Positions 44,901-49,110 of a stretch of 64,000 bases of DNA are shown here, piece by piece. Source of the stretch: Archilochus colubris (Eukaryota; Chordata; Aves; Apodiformes; Trochilidae); the NCBI GenBank assembly GCA_023079485.1, contig CM041101.1, positions 9,946,501 through 10,010,500 on the forward strand. Reading direction: 5' to 3'. The position numbers and the translations under genes were made by a program. Within the stretch, counting starts at the first letter, position 1. The number at the start of each line of letters is the position of its first letter. The notes beneath the pieces are model-generated. The model was not told where the DNA came from and made no database searches. It saw only the letters and a list, made by a program, of their open reading frames with translations.

Positions 44901-47236
44901 GTCCCTCCCTCCTAATGTTTGTGCTCCCTGCACGTCCCTGCTGCAGATCCTGATCAGGAACAGGGCAACCGACCTCGACGCTCGCATGCACGACGGGACC
45001 ACTCCTCTGATCCTGGCCGCTCGCCTGGCTGTGGAGGGCATGCTGGATGATCTCATCAACTGCCACGCAGATGTCAACGCCGTGGATGACCTAGGTACCA
45101 CAGGCAGCTACACCATGGGCTGCCTCAGAGGTGGAAGGGGAGAGCTGCTTGTTGTTACTCTGACCACTCTCTAATACCTGTTGTATTTTGTGCTCTTCCT
45201 CCGTAGGCAAGTCAGCACTGCACTGGGCAGCTGCTGTCAATAATGTTGAAGCTGCAGTAGTCCTCCTGAAGAATGGTGCCAATAAGGATATGCAGAACAA
45301 TAAGGTAAGGGTCCCCTGGGCTGGCACGAGCAAGGAAAGAACCATGTGGAAGTCTGTTAAAGGATAATGTTAGCCTAAAATACAACATTGTCTAGCTCTG
45401 AGACTGACTTGATTGTTCTGCTGTGAATAAAGCTGTTGAATTTAGCTCAAAGAAGCATTGTGGGGTTTGGTCCTATGGCTGATGCTGAAGGGCTGTGCAG
45501 TGCTTGGTGAGCAATATGATAGAGTGTTGGACATCTCCTTGCATGTTCTGGGTCACTCATAGGGTTCCTAGTTTGATATTAGTATAAGGACGTGGCTCAG
45601 CAGGGTAGGAACAAGCAGCAGCAAAACCTCACCAGAGGAGAGCCCATTACAGTCTGTGACACCCAGCTGTGTGGTGTTGGGTGCGGAGCTCAGCATAGTA
45701 TTAGCCTCAGAGAATCTGTGAACTTAAACCTAACCATCTCTGCTGGGTTTCCAGGAGGAGACCCCACTCTTCCTCGCAGCCAGAGAAGGGAGCTACGAAA
45801 CTGCCAAGGTCCTGCTGGACCATTTTGCCAACCGTGACATCACGGACCACATGGACCGTCTGCCCCGGGACATCGCCCAGGAGCGGATGCACCACGACAT
45901 CGTCCGGCTGCTGGATGAGTACAACCTGGTGCGGAGCCCCCCGCTGCACAACGGCCCCCTGGGGGCACCCACGCTGTCCCCACCACTCTGCTCTCCCAAC
46001 AGCTACATCGGCAACCTGAAACCTGCTGTCCAAGGCAAGAAGGCCAGGAAGCCCAGTACCAAGGGGCTGAGCTGCAACGGCAAGGATGCCAAAGACCTCA
46101 AAGCCCGGAGGAAAAAATCCCAAGATGGGAAAGGATGTCTGCTTGACAACTCCAGCGTGTTGTCTCCTGTGGACTCCCTGGAATCGCCCCATGGGTACCT
46201 GTCAGATGTCGCCTCTCCTCCGCTGATGACCTCTCCCTTTCAGCAGTCCCCTTCCATGCCTCTGAATCATCTTCCAGGCATGCCTGATGCCCACATGAGC
46301 ATCAACCACCTCAACATGGCGGGCAAGCAGGACATGGCCATGGGGAACTCCAGCAGGATGGCCTTCGATTCCGTGCCACCACGTCTCTCCCACCTGCCTG
46401 TCTCCAGCCCCAGCACCGTGATGAGCAGCACCCCCATGAGCTTCTCCGTCGGCGGGGCGGGGGGTCTGAGTGGGCAGTGTGATTGGCTGACCAGGCTGCA
46501 GAACGGCATGGTGCAGAACCAGTACAACCCCATGAGAGGCAACATGCAGCCAGGGGCTCACCAGCAGGCACAGAACCTCCAGCACGGCATGATGACCTCC
46601 CTGCACAACGGCCTGCCCACCACCAGCTTGTCACAGATGATGAGCTACCAAGCCATGCCCAGCACCCGGCTGGCTTCTCAGCCTCACCTGCTGCCCAGCC
46701 AGCAGCTCCAGCAGATGCAGCAGCAGCAGATGCAGCAGCAGAACATGCAGCCGCAGCAGCAGCCACAGCAACCCCAGCAGCAGCCGCAGCAGCAGCAGCA
46801 GCAGCCACCCCAGCAGCAGCATCACAACCCCAGCTCCAACGCCAGCGGTCACATCGGCCAAAATTTCCTTGGTGCGGAGCTGAGCCAGCCCGAGATGCAG
46901 CCAGTGAGCAGCAGTACCATGGCAGTCCACACCATCCTGCCTCAAGATTCCCAGATGCTGCCAACATCTCTGCCATCCACCCTCGCCCAGCCCATGACCA
47001 CCACCCAGTTCCTAACTCCACCTTCCCAGCACAGTTATTCCTCCCCCTTGGACAACACCCCCAGCCACCAGCTCCAGGTGCCCGACCACCCTTTCCTAAC
47101 GCCGTCTCCGGAGTCTCCGGACCAGTGGTCCAGTTCTTCTCCTCACTCCAACGTGTCCGACTGGTCTGAGGGCATGTCCAGCCCTCCCACCAGTATGCAG
47201 TCACAGATGGGACACATCCCTGAAGCCTTCAAGTAA
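5912..47236 (+). CDS. NOTCH1: NOTCH1 receptor, complete gene (34 coding exons)
   Basis: Notch1 is a type I membrane receptor. Delta/Jagged ligands on a neighbouring cell expose an ADAM cleavage site, gamma-secretase then frees the intracellular domain, and this domain joins RBPJ and Mastermind in the nucleus. The 34 exons sum to 7,659 nt, or 2,552 residues, against 2,555 in human, with matching phases throughout. Seen in order: signal peptide (about 1-19); 36 EGF repeats (about 20-1426), including ligand-binding EGF11-12 with the O-fucose threonine T466; three LNR modules from C1449; heterodimerisation domain with furin site RQKR at 1659-1662; membrane helix about 1736-1754; RAM with LWFP at 1765-1768; ankyrin repeats about 1877-2125; a Q-rich segment; and a PEST tail with the LTPSPE degron at 2507-2512. 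The start has good Kozak context and is followed by a signal peptide. No frameshift or missing key residue was seen. Introns 3, 5-9, 11-22 and 24-33 are short and show nothing beyond splice signals, except where listed. Confidence 0.97.
5970..7632 (+). other. NOTCH1: NOTCH1 intron 1
   Basis: A 1,663 bp GT-AG intron. Its first ~600 bp belong to the CpG island and include diverged repeats of a GGGGGAACCGGAG-type phrase (about 6180-6480) and a perfect RBPJ consensus at 6117-6124. The rest has ordinary composition. Long open frames here reflect the lack of stops in GC-rich DNA. Confidence 0.8.
6117..6124 (+). promoter_or_regulatory. RBPJ/CSL consensus site in the NOTCH1 promoter island
   Basis: CGTGGGAA matches the RBPJ consensus (C/T)GTGGGAA exactly and lies about 200 bp downstream of the start codon. 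RBPJ is the DNA-binding partner of the Notch intracellular domain, so autoregulation is possible. An 8-mer of this kind is expected a few times by chance in 64 kb. Confidence 0.4.
7633..7714 (+). CDS. NOTCH1: NOTCH1 exon 2: first part of EGF1
   Basis: 82 nt, acceptor AG at 7631-7632 and donor GT at 7715. Completes codon 20 and encodes the N-terminal half of EGF1, with the CLNGGKC motif. The split codon 47 (ca|g) is completed in exon 3 as Q. Confidence 0.93.
8770..9010. promoter_or_regulatory. Candidate conserved noncoding block in NOTCH1 intron 2
   Basis: Non-repetitive AT-rich sequence with several A/T homeodomain-like cores (AATAAATC, CTAATGAAT, ATTAATGC, CTAATCAT) packed within 240 bp between GC-richer flanks. 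This texture is typical of developmental enhancers. The call is inferred from composition only; conservation was not tested. Confidence 0.3.
14210..14700. promoter_or_regulatory. CpG-rich island inside NOTCH1 intron 2
   Basis: CpG density rises sharply relative to the surrounding intron, with GC-box-like words and CGCCCGTCGGC-type sequence, and then falls back. It could be an intronic enhancer or an alternative promoter. No exon with a convincing coding frame accompanies it. Confidence 0.4.
18207..18214 (-). promoter_or_regulatory. RBPJ/CSL consensus site in intron 2
   Basis: The minus strand reads CGTGGGAA, a perfect RBPJ consensus, within NOTCH1 intron 2. Chance occurrence is likely for a single 8-mer; it is listed because of the host gene. 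Confidence 0.25.
21854..22250 (+). repeat. Long polypyrimidine (T/C) tract in NOTCH1 intron 2
   Basis: Nearly 400 bp of almost pure T and C on the plus strand, mostly T runs punctuated by C or CC, with only a few A and G interruptions. It produces long phenylalanine- and serine-rich open frames on the plus strand and lysine/glutamate-rich ones on the minus strand, which are artefacts. Tracts of this kind can form triplex (H-DNA) structures. Confidence 0.9.
22250..22720. promoter_or_regulatory. CpG island in NOTCH1 intron 2 next to the polypyrimidine tract
   Basis: Dense CpG sequence (for example around 22260-22430 and 22560-22640) begins directly after the polypyrimidine tract and is interrupted by a CT repeat. 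It is followed by non-repetitive AT-rich DNA up to about 22825 that resembles a conserved noncoding element. An alternative promoter or enhancer is possible, but no exon could be supported. Confidence 0.4.
22434..22509 (+). repeat. (CT)n-rich simple repeat
   Basis: CT dinucleotides with CCCT and TTCT interruptions over about 75 bp inside the intron 2 CpG island. Confidence 0.85.
22828..22903 (+). repeat. Polypurine (A then G) tract
   Basis: A run of A with two G interruptions, then a run of G, then mixed A/G, broken only by a TT at 22875-22876. It lies about 580 bp beyond the polypyrimidine tract and has the opposite strand bias. Confidence 0.85.
24403..24665 (+). CDS. NOTCH1: NOTCH1 exon 3: end of EGF1, EGF2, EGF3
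   Basis: 263 nt, phases 2 to 1. Encodes residues 47-135 with the cysteine pattern of EGF2 ([12 protein letters not shown]) and EGF3 ([12 protein letters not shown]). Acceptor AG at 24401-24402, donor GT at 24666. Confidence 0.95.
25007..25345 (+). CDS. NOTCH1: NOTCH1 exon 4: EGF4, EGF5 and most of EGF6
   Basis: 339 nt encoding residues 135-248. EGF5 starts with the calcium-binding motif DVNEC. Donor GTAAG at 25346. The matching length and phase with human exon 4 support both boundaries. Confidence 0.95.
26234..26512 (-). mobile_element. CR1 LINE fragment, 5'-truncated, minus orientation
   Basis: Read on the minus strand this is the 3' end of a chicken-repeat-1 (CR1) non-LTR retrotransposon: it ends with the phrase on 'trusting' motifs TTGGACTTGATGATCTC, then AGGTCCTTTCCAACCC and the ATGATTCTGTGAT terminus. 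The element is cut off on its 5' side, as is usual for CR1, and has no coding capacity left. It shares its subfamily with the copy at 53909-54388. Confidence 0.85.
27480..27690. promoter_or_regulatory. Candidate conserved noncoding block in NOTCH1 intron 4
   Basis: AT-rich unique sequence with several TAATT, GTTAA and ATTAC words between GC-rich flanks. Composition suggests a possible enhancer; nothing else supports it. Confidence 0.25.
28716..28838 (+). CDS. NOTCH1: NOTCH1 exon 5: end of EGF6 and EGF7
   Basis: 123 nt, phase 1 to 1, residues 248-289. Contains [12 protein letters not shown] of EGF7. The donor GTAAC at 28839 opens a 144 bp intron whose frame ends in a TAA. Confidence 0.95.
28983..29216 (+). 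CDS. NOTCH1: NOTCH1 exon 6: EGF8 and EGF9
   Basis: 234 nt, phase 1 to 1, residues 289-367. Contains the calcium-binding DVDEC of EGF8 and NIDDC of EGF9. EGF8 is part of the region that modulates Jagged and Delta binding. Confidence 0.96.
29310..29465 (+). CDS. NOTCH1: NOTCH1 exon 7: EGF10 and start of EGF11
   Basis: 156 nt, residues 367-419. Begins with the LLCHLDDAC segment of EGF10 and ends in the DVDECSLG start of EGF11. The following intron is only 81 bp. Confidence 0.95.
29547..29732 (+). CDS. NOTCH1: NOTCH1 exon 8: EGF11-EGF12, core ligand-binding region
   Basis: 186 nt, residues 419-481. Covers most of EGF11 and EGF12, the modules known to contact Delta-like and Jagged ligands. The O-fucose site in CQNDATC falls on T466, the same number as in human Notch1, so the upstream exons have no net length change. 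Confidence 0.96.
30179..30292 (+). CDS. NOTCH1: NOTCH1 exon 9: end of EGF12, most of EGF13
   Basis: 114 nt, phase 1 to 1, residues 481-519. Begins GYEGVYCE and includes CLHNGNC of EGF13. Donor GTATG at 30293. Confidence 0.95.
30902..31015 (+). CDS. NOTCH1: NOTCH1 exon 10: end of EGF13, most of EGF14
   Basis: 114 nt, residues 519-557, with [16 protein letters not shown] of EGF14. Acceptor AG at 30900-30901, donor GTGAG at 31016. Confidence 0.95.
31985..32218 (+). CDS. NOTCH1: NOTCH1 exon 11: EGF15 and EGF16
   Basis: 234 nt, phase 1 to 1, residues 557-635. Contains [15 protein letters not shown] (EGF15) and [16 protein letters not shown] (EGF16). The 969 bp intron before it includes an AT-rich block near 31500-31570. 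Confidence 0.95.
32471..32505 (+). repeat. (GGTGGGT)n short tandem repeat
   Basis: About five units of a 7-bp GGTGGGT motif in NOTCH1 intron 11, about 50 bp before the exon 12 acceptor. The G runs could form a quadruplex in RNA or DNA close to the splice site. Confidence 0.85.
32556..32666 (+). CDS. NOTCH1: NOTCH1 exon 12: EGF17
   Basis: 111 nt, residues 635-672, with the [15 protein letters not shown] segment. Donor GTGAG at 32667. Confidence 0.95.
33390..33582 (+). CDS. NOTCH1: NOTCH1 exon 13: EGF18 and part of EGF19
   Basis: 193 nt, phase 1 to 2, residues 672-736. The donor is placed at 33583 because gg|c completes the conserved NGY with the first base of exon 14; the length then equals human exon 13. 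Confidence 0.94.
33838..33983 (+). CDS. NOTCH1: NOTCH1 exon 14: end of EGF19, EGF20
   Basis: 146 nt, phase 2 to 1, residues 736-785. Contains [14 protein letters not shown] and the [10 protein letters not shown] start of EGF20. Acceptor AG at 33836-33837. Confidence 0.95.
34301..34414 (+). CDS. NOTCH1: NOTCH1 exon 15: EGF21
   Basis: 114 nt, residues 785-823, with [16 protein letters not shown]. Acceptor AG at 34299-34300, donor GTGAG at 34415. Confidence 0.96.
35422..35541 (+). CDS. NOTCH1: NOTCH1 exon 16: EGF22
   Basis: 120 nt, residues 823-863. Encodes the longer EGF22 with SEDYESFSC between the third and fourth cysteines, as in mammals. Donor GTAGG at 35542. Confidence 0.95.
35872..36024 (+). 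CDS. NOTCH1: NOTCH1 exon 17: EGF23 and start of EGF24
   Basis: 153 nt, residues 863-914. Ends in the DIDDCKP start of EGF24; codon 914 is split a|at (N). Donor GTAAG at 36025. Confidence 0.95.
36417..36645 (+). CDS. NOTCH1: NOTCH1 exon 18: EGF24 and EGF25
   Basis: 229 nt, phase 1 to 2, residues 914-990. EGF24 carries O-fucose-type CHNGGSC and EGF25 the CKNGANC motif. The split serine codon ag|c joins exon 19. Confidence 0.95.
36785..36986 (+). CDS. NOTCH1: NOTCH1 exon 19: EGF26 and EGF27
   Basis: 202 nt, phase 2 to 0, residues 990-1057. Contains CFNGGTC of EGF26 and CLNGGTC of EGF27 and ends after the codon for Q1057. Confidence 0.95.
37119..37272 (+). CDS. NOTCH1: NOTCH1 exon 20: EGF28 and start of EGF29
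   Basis: 154 nt, phase 0 to 1, residues 1058-1109. Begins [17 protein letters not shown] and ends in [10 protein letters not shown]. Confidence 0.95.
37559..37743 (+). CDS. NOTCH1: NOTCH1 exon 21: EGF29 and part of EGF30
   Basis: 185 nt, phase 1 to 0, residues 1109-1170. Ends GGYSCE before the donor GTGGG at 37744; E replaces the lysine found here in human. Confidence 0.94.
37928..38060 (+). CDS. NOTCH1: NOTCH1 exon 22: end of EGF30, EGF31
   Basis: 133 nt, phase 0 to 1, residues 1171-1215. Starts [10 protein letters not shown] and carries EGF31 CQNGGTC. Acceptor AG at 37926-37927. Confidence 0.95.
38384..38641 (+). CDS. NOTCH1: NOTCH1 exon 23: EGF32 and EGF33
   Basis: 258 nt, phase 1 to 1, residues 1215-1301. 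Contains the long EGF32 loop ([13 protein letters not shown]) and EGF33 ([11 protein letters not shown]). It is followed by an 87-bp intron that has no in-frame stop. Confidence 0.95.
38729..38841 (+). CDS. NOTCH1: NOTCH1 exon 24: EGF34
   Basis: 113 nt, phase 1 to 0, residues 1301-1338. Contains [12 protein letters not shown] and ends CKCPP before the donor GTAGG at 38842. Confidence 0.94.
39275..39846 (+). CDS. NOTCH1: NOTCH1 exon 25: EGF35, EGF36 and LNR-A/LNR-B
   Basis: 572 nt, phase 0 to 2, residues 1339-1529. Encodes the last two EGF repeats, a linker ([13 protein letters not shown]) and two Lin12-Notch repeats starting at C1449, with the calcium-binding [13 protein letters not shown] and [13 protein letters not shown] patterns. 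These modules cover the ADAM site and keep the receptor off without ligand. Confidence 0.96.
40569..40994 (+). CDS. NOTCH1: NOTCH1 exon 26: LNR-C, HD-N domain and furin site
   Basis: 426 nt, phase 2 to 2, residues 1529-1671. LNR-C shows [13 protein letters not shown]. The HD domain follows ([25 protein letters not shown]). The furin site is RQKR at 1659-1662, a variant of the mammalian RRRR that still fits R-X-K/R-R. Confidence 0.95.
41784..41932 (+). CDS. NOTCH1: NOTCH1 exon 27: HD-C domain and S2 cleavage site
   Basis: 149 nt, phase 2 to 1, residues 1671-1721. Encodes [12 protein letters not shown] and [19 protein letters not shown] and ends in IEAVK. By homology the ADAM cut falls between A1718 and V1719. 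Confidence 0.95.
42575..42791 (+). CDS. NOTCH1: NOTCH1 exon 28: transmembrane helix and RAM
   Basis: 217 nt, phase 1 to 2, residues 1721-1793. The helix is about 1736-1754, followed by stop-transfer RKRRR. By homology the gamma-secretase cut is G1751/V1752. RAM contains LWFP (1765-1768), which binds the RBPJ beta-trefoil domain, and the basic KKKRREP segment. Confidence 0.96.
43125..43215 (+). CDS. NOTCH1: NOTCH1 exon 29: linker after RAM
   Basis: 91 nt, phase 2 to 0, residues 1793-1823. Encodes [19 protein letters not shown] and ends KKFR before the donor GTAAG at 43216. Confidence 0.93.
43457..43622 (+). CDS. NOTCH1: NOTCH1 exon 30: region before the ankyrin domain
   Basis: 166 nt, phase 0 to 1, residues 1824-1879. 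Encodes [19 protein letters not shown] and the [12 protein letters not shown] lead-in to the ankyrin domain. Confidence 0.95.
44351..44646 (+). CDS. NOTCH1: NOTCH1 exon 31: ankyrin repeats 1-3
   Basis: 296 nt, phase 1 to 0, residues 1879-1977. Shows [10 protein letters not shown], then [12 protein letters not shown] and GRTPLHAAV, the TPLH-type cores of ankyrin repeats. The domain contacts RBPJ and Mastermind. Confidence 0.96.
44947..45094 (+). CDS. NOTCH1: NOTCH1 exon 32: ankyrin repeats, middle
   Basis: 148 nt, phase 0 to 1, residues 1978-2027. Contains [20 protein letters not shown] and [10 protein letters not shown]. Confidence 0.96.
45207..45304 (+). CDS. NOTCH1: NOTCH1 exon 33: ankyrin repeat
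   Basis: 98 nt, phase 1 to 0, residues 2027-2059. Encodes [20 protein letters not shown] and ends DMQNNK. Confidence 0.96.
45755..47236 (+). CDS. NOTCH1: NOTCH1 exon 34 (coding part): last ankyrin repeats, TAD and PEST
   Basis: 1,482 nt including the TAA stop, residues 2060-2552. Starts [20 protein letters not shown], then a basic nuclear-localisation region ([12 protein letters not shown]), a serine/proline/glutamine-rich transactivation segment with a CAG-encoded Q-rich stretch (residues 2375-2414), and the PEST tail. The LTPSPE motif at 2507-2512 is the phosphodegron read by FBXW7, which limits the life of the activated receptor. The protein ends IPEAFK, identical to mammals. Confidence 0.97.
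   Translation, partial: EETPLFLAAREGSYETAKVLLDHFANRDITDHMDRLPRDIAQERMHHDIVRLLDEYNLVRSPPLHNGPLGAPTLSPPLCSPNSYIGNLKPAVQGKKARKPSTKGLSCNGKDAKDLKARRKKSQDGKGCLLDNSSVLSPVDSLESPHGYLSDVASPPLMTSPFQQSPSMPLNHLPGMPDAHMSINHLNMAGKQDMAMGNSSRMAFDSVPPRLSHLPVSSPSTVMSSTPMSFSVGGAGGLSGQCDWLTRLQNGMVQNQYNPMRGNMQPGAHQQAQNLQHGMMTSLHNGLPTTSLSQMMSYQAMPSTRLASQPHLLPSQQLQQMQQQQMQQQNMQPQQQPQQPQQQPQQQQQQPPQQQHHNPSSNASGHIGQNFLGAELSQPEMQPVSSSTMAVHTILPQDSQMLPTSLPSTLAQPMTTTQFLTPPSQHSYSSPLDNTPSHQLQVPDHPFLTPSPESPDQWSSSSPHSNVSDWSEGMSSPPTSMQSQMGHIPEAFK
46700..46819 (+). repeat. NOTCH1: CAG-rich polyglutamine-coding tract in NOTCH1
   Basis: Forty codons, 29 of them glutamine and 28 of those CAG, interrupted by proline, methionine, leucine and asparagine. 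The longest pure run is six CAG. Human Notch1 has a shorter Q/P-rich region here. Confidence 0.9.
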
Positions 47237-47440
47237 AAGAGGCTCTGGCAGAGACACTGGCACCCAGTGGGAGTTAGAAGCTCGAGGGAGAATTTTTTTT
47301 TTTAAAAGGACAGTGGATGCTTTTATTAAAGGATCCTTTTAAAATATGTTTTTATAAAAAAAAAAAAAAAAAGTTAAAAAGACAATTCCTCCTTTTTTTT
47401 TTTTAGTATTTATTTATGTACTTTTTATTTTACATGAAAA

Positions 47441-47447
47441 CACTGCC
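47441..47447 (+). promoter_or_regulatory. miR-34/449 seed match in the NOTCH1 3'UTR
   Basis: CACTGCC is the 7-mer complement of the miR-34/449 seed. NOTCH1 is an established miR-34a target in mammals. The site is inferred from the seed only. Confidence 0.4.
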
Positions 47448-48221
47448 TTTTTATTTATATGTTCTATTGCGAAGAACTCAATGTGGGACACCAGTTGTGC
47501 TTCAAGAAATCAAAAAATTAGGTTTTTATAGGACATTCTCTTTTATTTGGGGGGGTTTCATTGTGTTTGATTTGAGAGAAAATGTTTATGTAAAGCTGTG
47601 AGCAGCAATTTGTGGTTCTGAAATGCCATTAATTTATTTTTTTTCTCTTTCTACTCGGAAAGAGAGGTGAGAAAGAAAAGGGAAAGGAAAAGTTGACTTA
47701 AAATACCACTCCTTGGGAAAAAAGAATTAAATAAGGACAGATTTTTGAAATGTGCTTTAAAATGTCTTCTTTGCTGTTATATCTGAGAGGACATTTTATG
47801 GTACCAGTCATGAATCTTTGTTTAAATTTCATTATTATATAGTTGTACATTTGCCTTGATAATAGACTTCTTTGTTCTCTCTTGTTTTTATATATATAAA
47901 AATATATATTTAAAAGATTTATATCATCTTAACAAAAATAATATTGGGATTATAGACCTGTAAGAACAGGTCCTAAGCTAAAAAAAAAAGACCCCTAAAA
48001 ACCATGAATACCATCCCCCACCAAACAGAAGAGTATTTGCCAAACTTCAAGAGAGCAAGCCCATAACTAGGGAGTGTGTACCAAACCCATAACTGTGGAG
48101 TTAACACACAAAGGAGACTTCATTTGACTTCGAGTATCTTTACTGGGTTTTTTGTTTGTTTGTTTGTTTTTGGTTGGTTTGTTTTTTTTTTCATGTTTGC
48201 ATTTGAGTAACTGTTTTAAGA

Positions 48222-48227
48222 AATAAA
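48222..48227 (+). terminator. Polyadenylation signal AATAAA (proximal)
   Basis: AATAAA in the NOTCH1 3'UTR, about 1 kb after the stop codon, preceded by T-rich DNA. Use would give a short 3'UTR isoform. Confidence 0.5.
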
Positions 48228-48840
48228 TGCCAATATAAACTTGTAAACCACATCCTTATTTTAAGGATGGCCTGCCTGTTTTGAAGGTGTGTCTATGGAT
48301 GCAGACACCCTGAGTGAGATTACAAAGCATTTTAATGCTGCCACCACCCAGTCCTCGCCCCTGTCCCTGGCTCCCCTGGCAGCACCAGTGCTGGGTGCTC
48401 AGCAGAAGGTGCTGCCAGGATTTTTGGGGTGCAGGGCTTGGCTGAGCAGGAGGGGTGAAGGGCAGCACGGCCCTGTCTGTGCTGTGAGACTTTAACATTT
48501 TGTTCTTGGTAGTCTGGAGTGATGCATCTTTTTTTAATATTGATGCTCACTCTCTCTGTGTATCATGTATAGTATAAGCCTGTGGCAGATTTAACGTTTG
48601 TAAATATGTTTTGTTTTAAAGAAAAGGTGGATTTTGTTTCAAAAATCTCAACGAGCAAGTCTTAAATATATCAGAAATATATCACCTTAGAGAGGTGTTG
48701 GAATATCACTCACTCGGGTGCAAAGGCAAGCAGACACCCCAAGACTAGATATGTGTATGGGACAGGCAGATAGAGAGCAGTTAATCCAGAAAACCTAAGA
48801 AAAGGGTTCCTTTTCCTCATTACTTTTGATTAGAACACCA

Positions 48841-48846
48841 AATAAA
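48841..48846 (+). terminator. Polyadenylation signal AATAAA (middle)
   Basis: A canonical hexamer in AT-rich 3'UTR sequence. It is one of several alternatives. Confidence 0.35.
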
Positions 48847-49014
48847 ATGGATATTTCTCAAGGCACAGGCGCCTTGCTGAGCACTCATCTTAGTTAACAT
48901 TTCAGACCATTGTTCTTGTGACATGCCTAATATGAGTGATAAAAACATCACGTGGTGTTGAATCTTCCTATGTTTTATAAACTAGAGTGTAGTTTAAGAA
49001 AAGATATCTTCTGT

Positions 49015-49020
49015 AATAAA
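49015..49020 (+). terminator. Polyadenylation signal AATAAA (distal 1)
   Basis: Canonical hexamer shortly before the last one; the pair at 49015 and 49083 probably serve the full-length transcript. Confidence 0.45.
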
Positions 49021-49082
49021 GTTATCTACCTGCAAAGTTGTAGTTTGCAAAAATGATGTATTTTTTTTGTTAACTGATTTGC

Positions 49083-49088
49083 AATAAA
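49083..49088 (+). terminator. Polyadenylation signal AATAAA (distal 2, likely main)
   Basis: The last AATAAA before composition returns to ordinary intergenic sequence. Cleavage is expected at about 49100-49115. Confidence 0.55.
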
Positions 49089-49110
49089 TGATGCTTCTGG
49101 GCATCTAGAT

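Larger units (their letters stand above)
47237..49110 (+). other. NOTCH1: NOTCH1 3'UTR
   Basis: AT-rich sequence follows the TAA stop, with T- and A-runs, TATA-rich stretches and four AATAAA signals. The last signal at 49083 gives a 3'UTR of about 1.9 kb, similar to the mammalian gene. Short open frames here are not coding. Confidence 0.75.

Noticed and set aside
46311..47204. Long minus-strand open frame opposite NOTCH1 exon 34
   Set aside because: It is the shadow of the conserved plus-strand coding exon and is rich in Ala/Gly/Ser because of the CAG tract.
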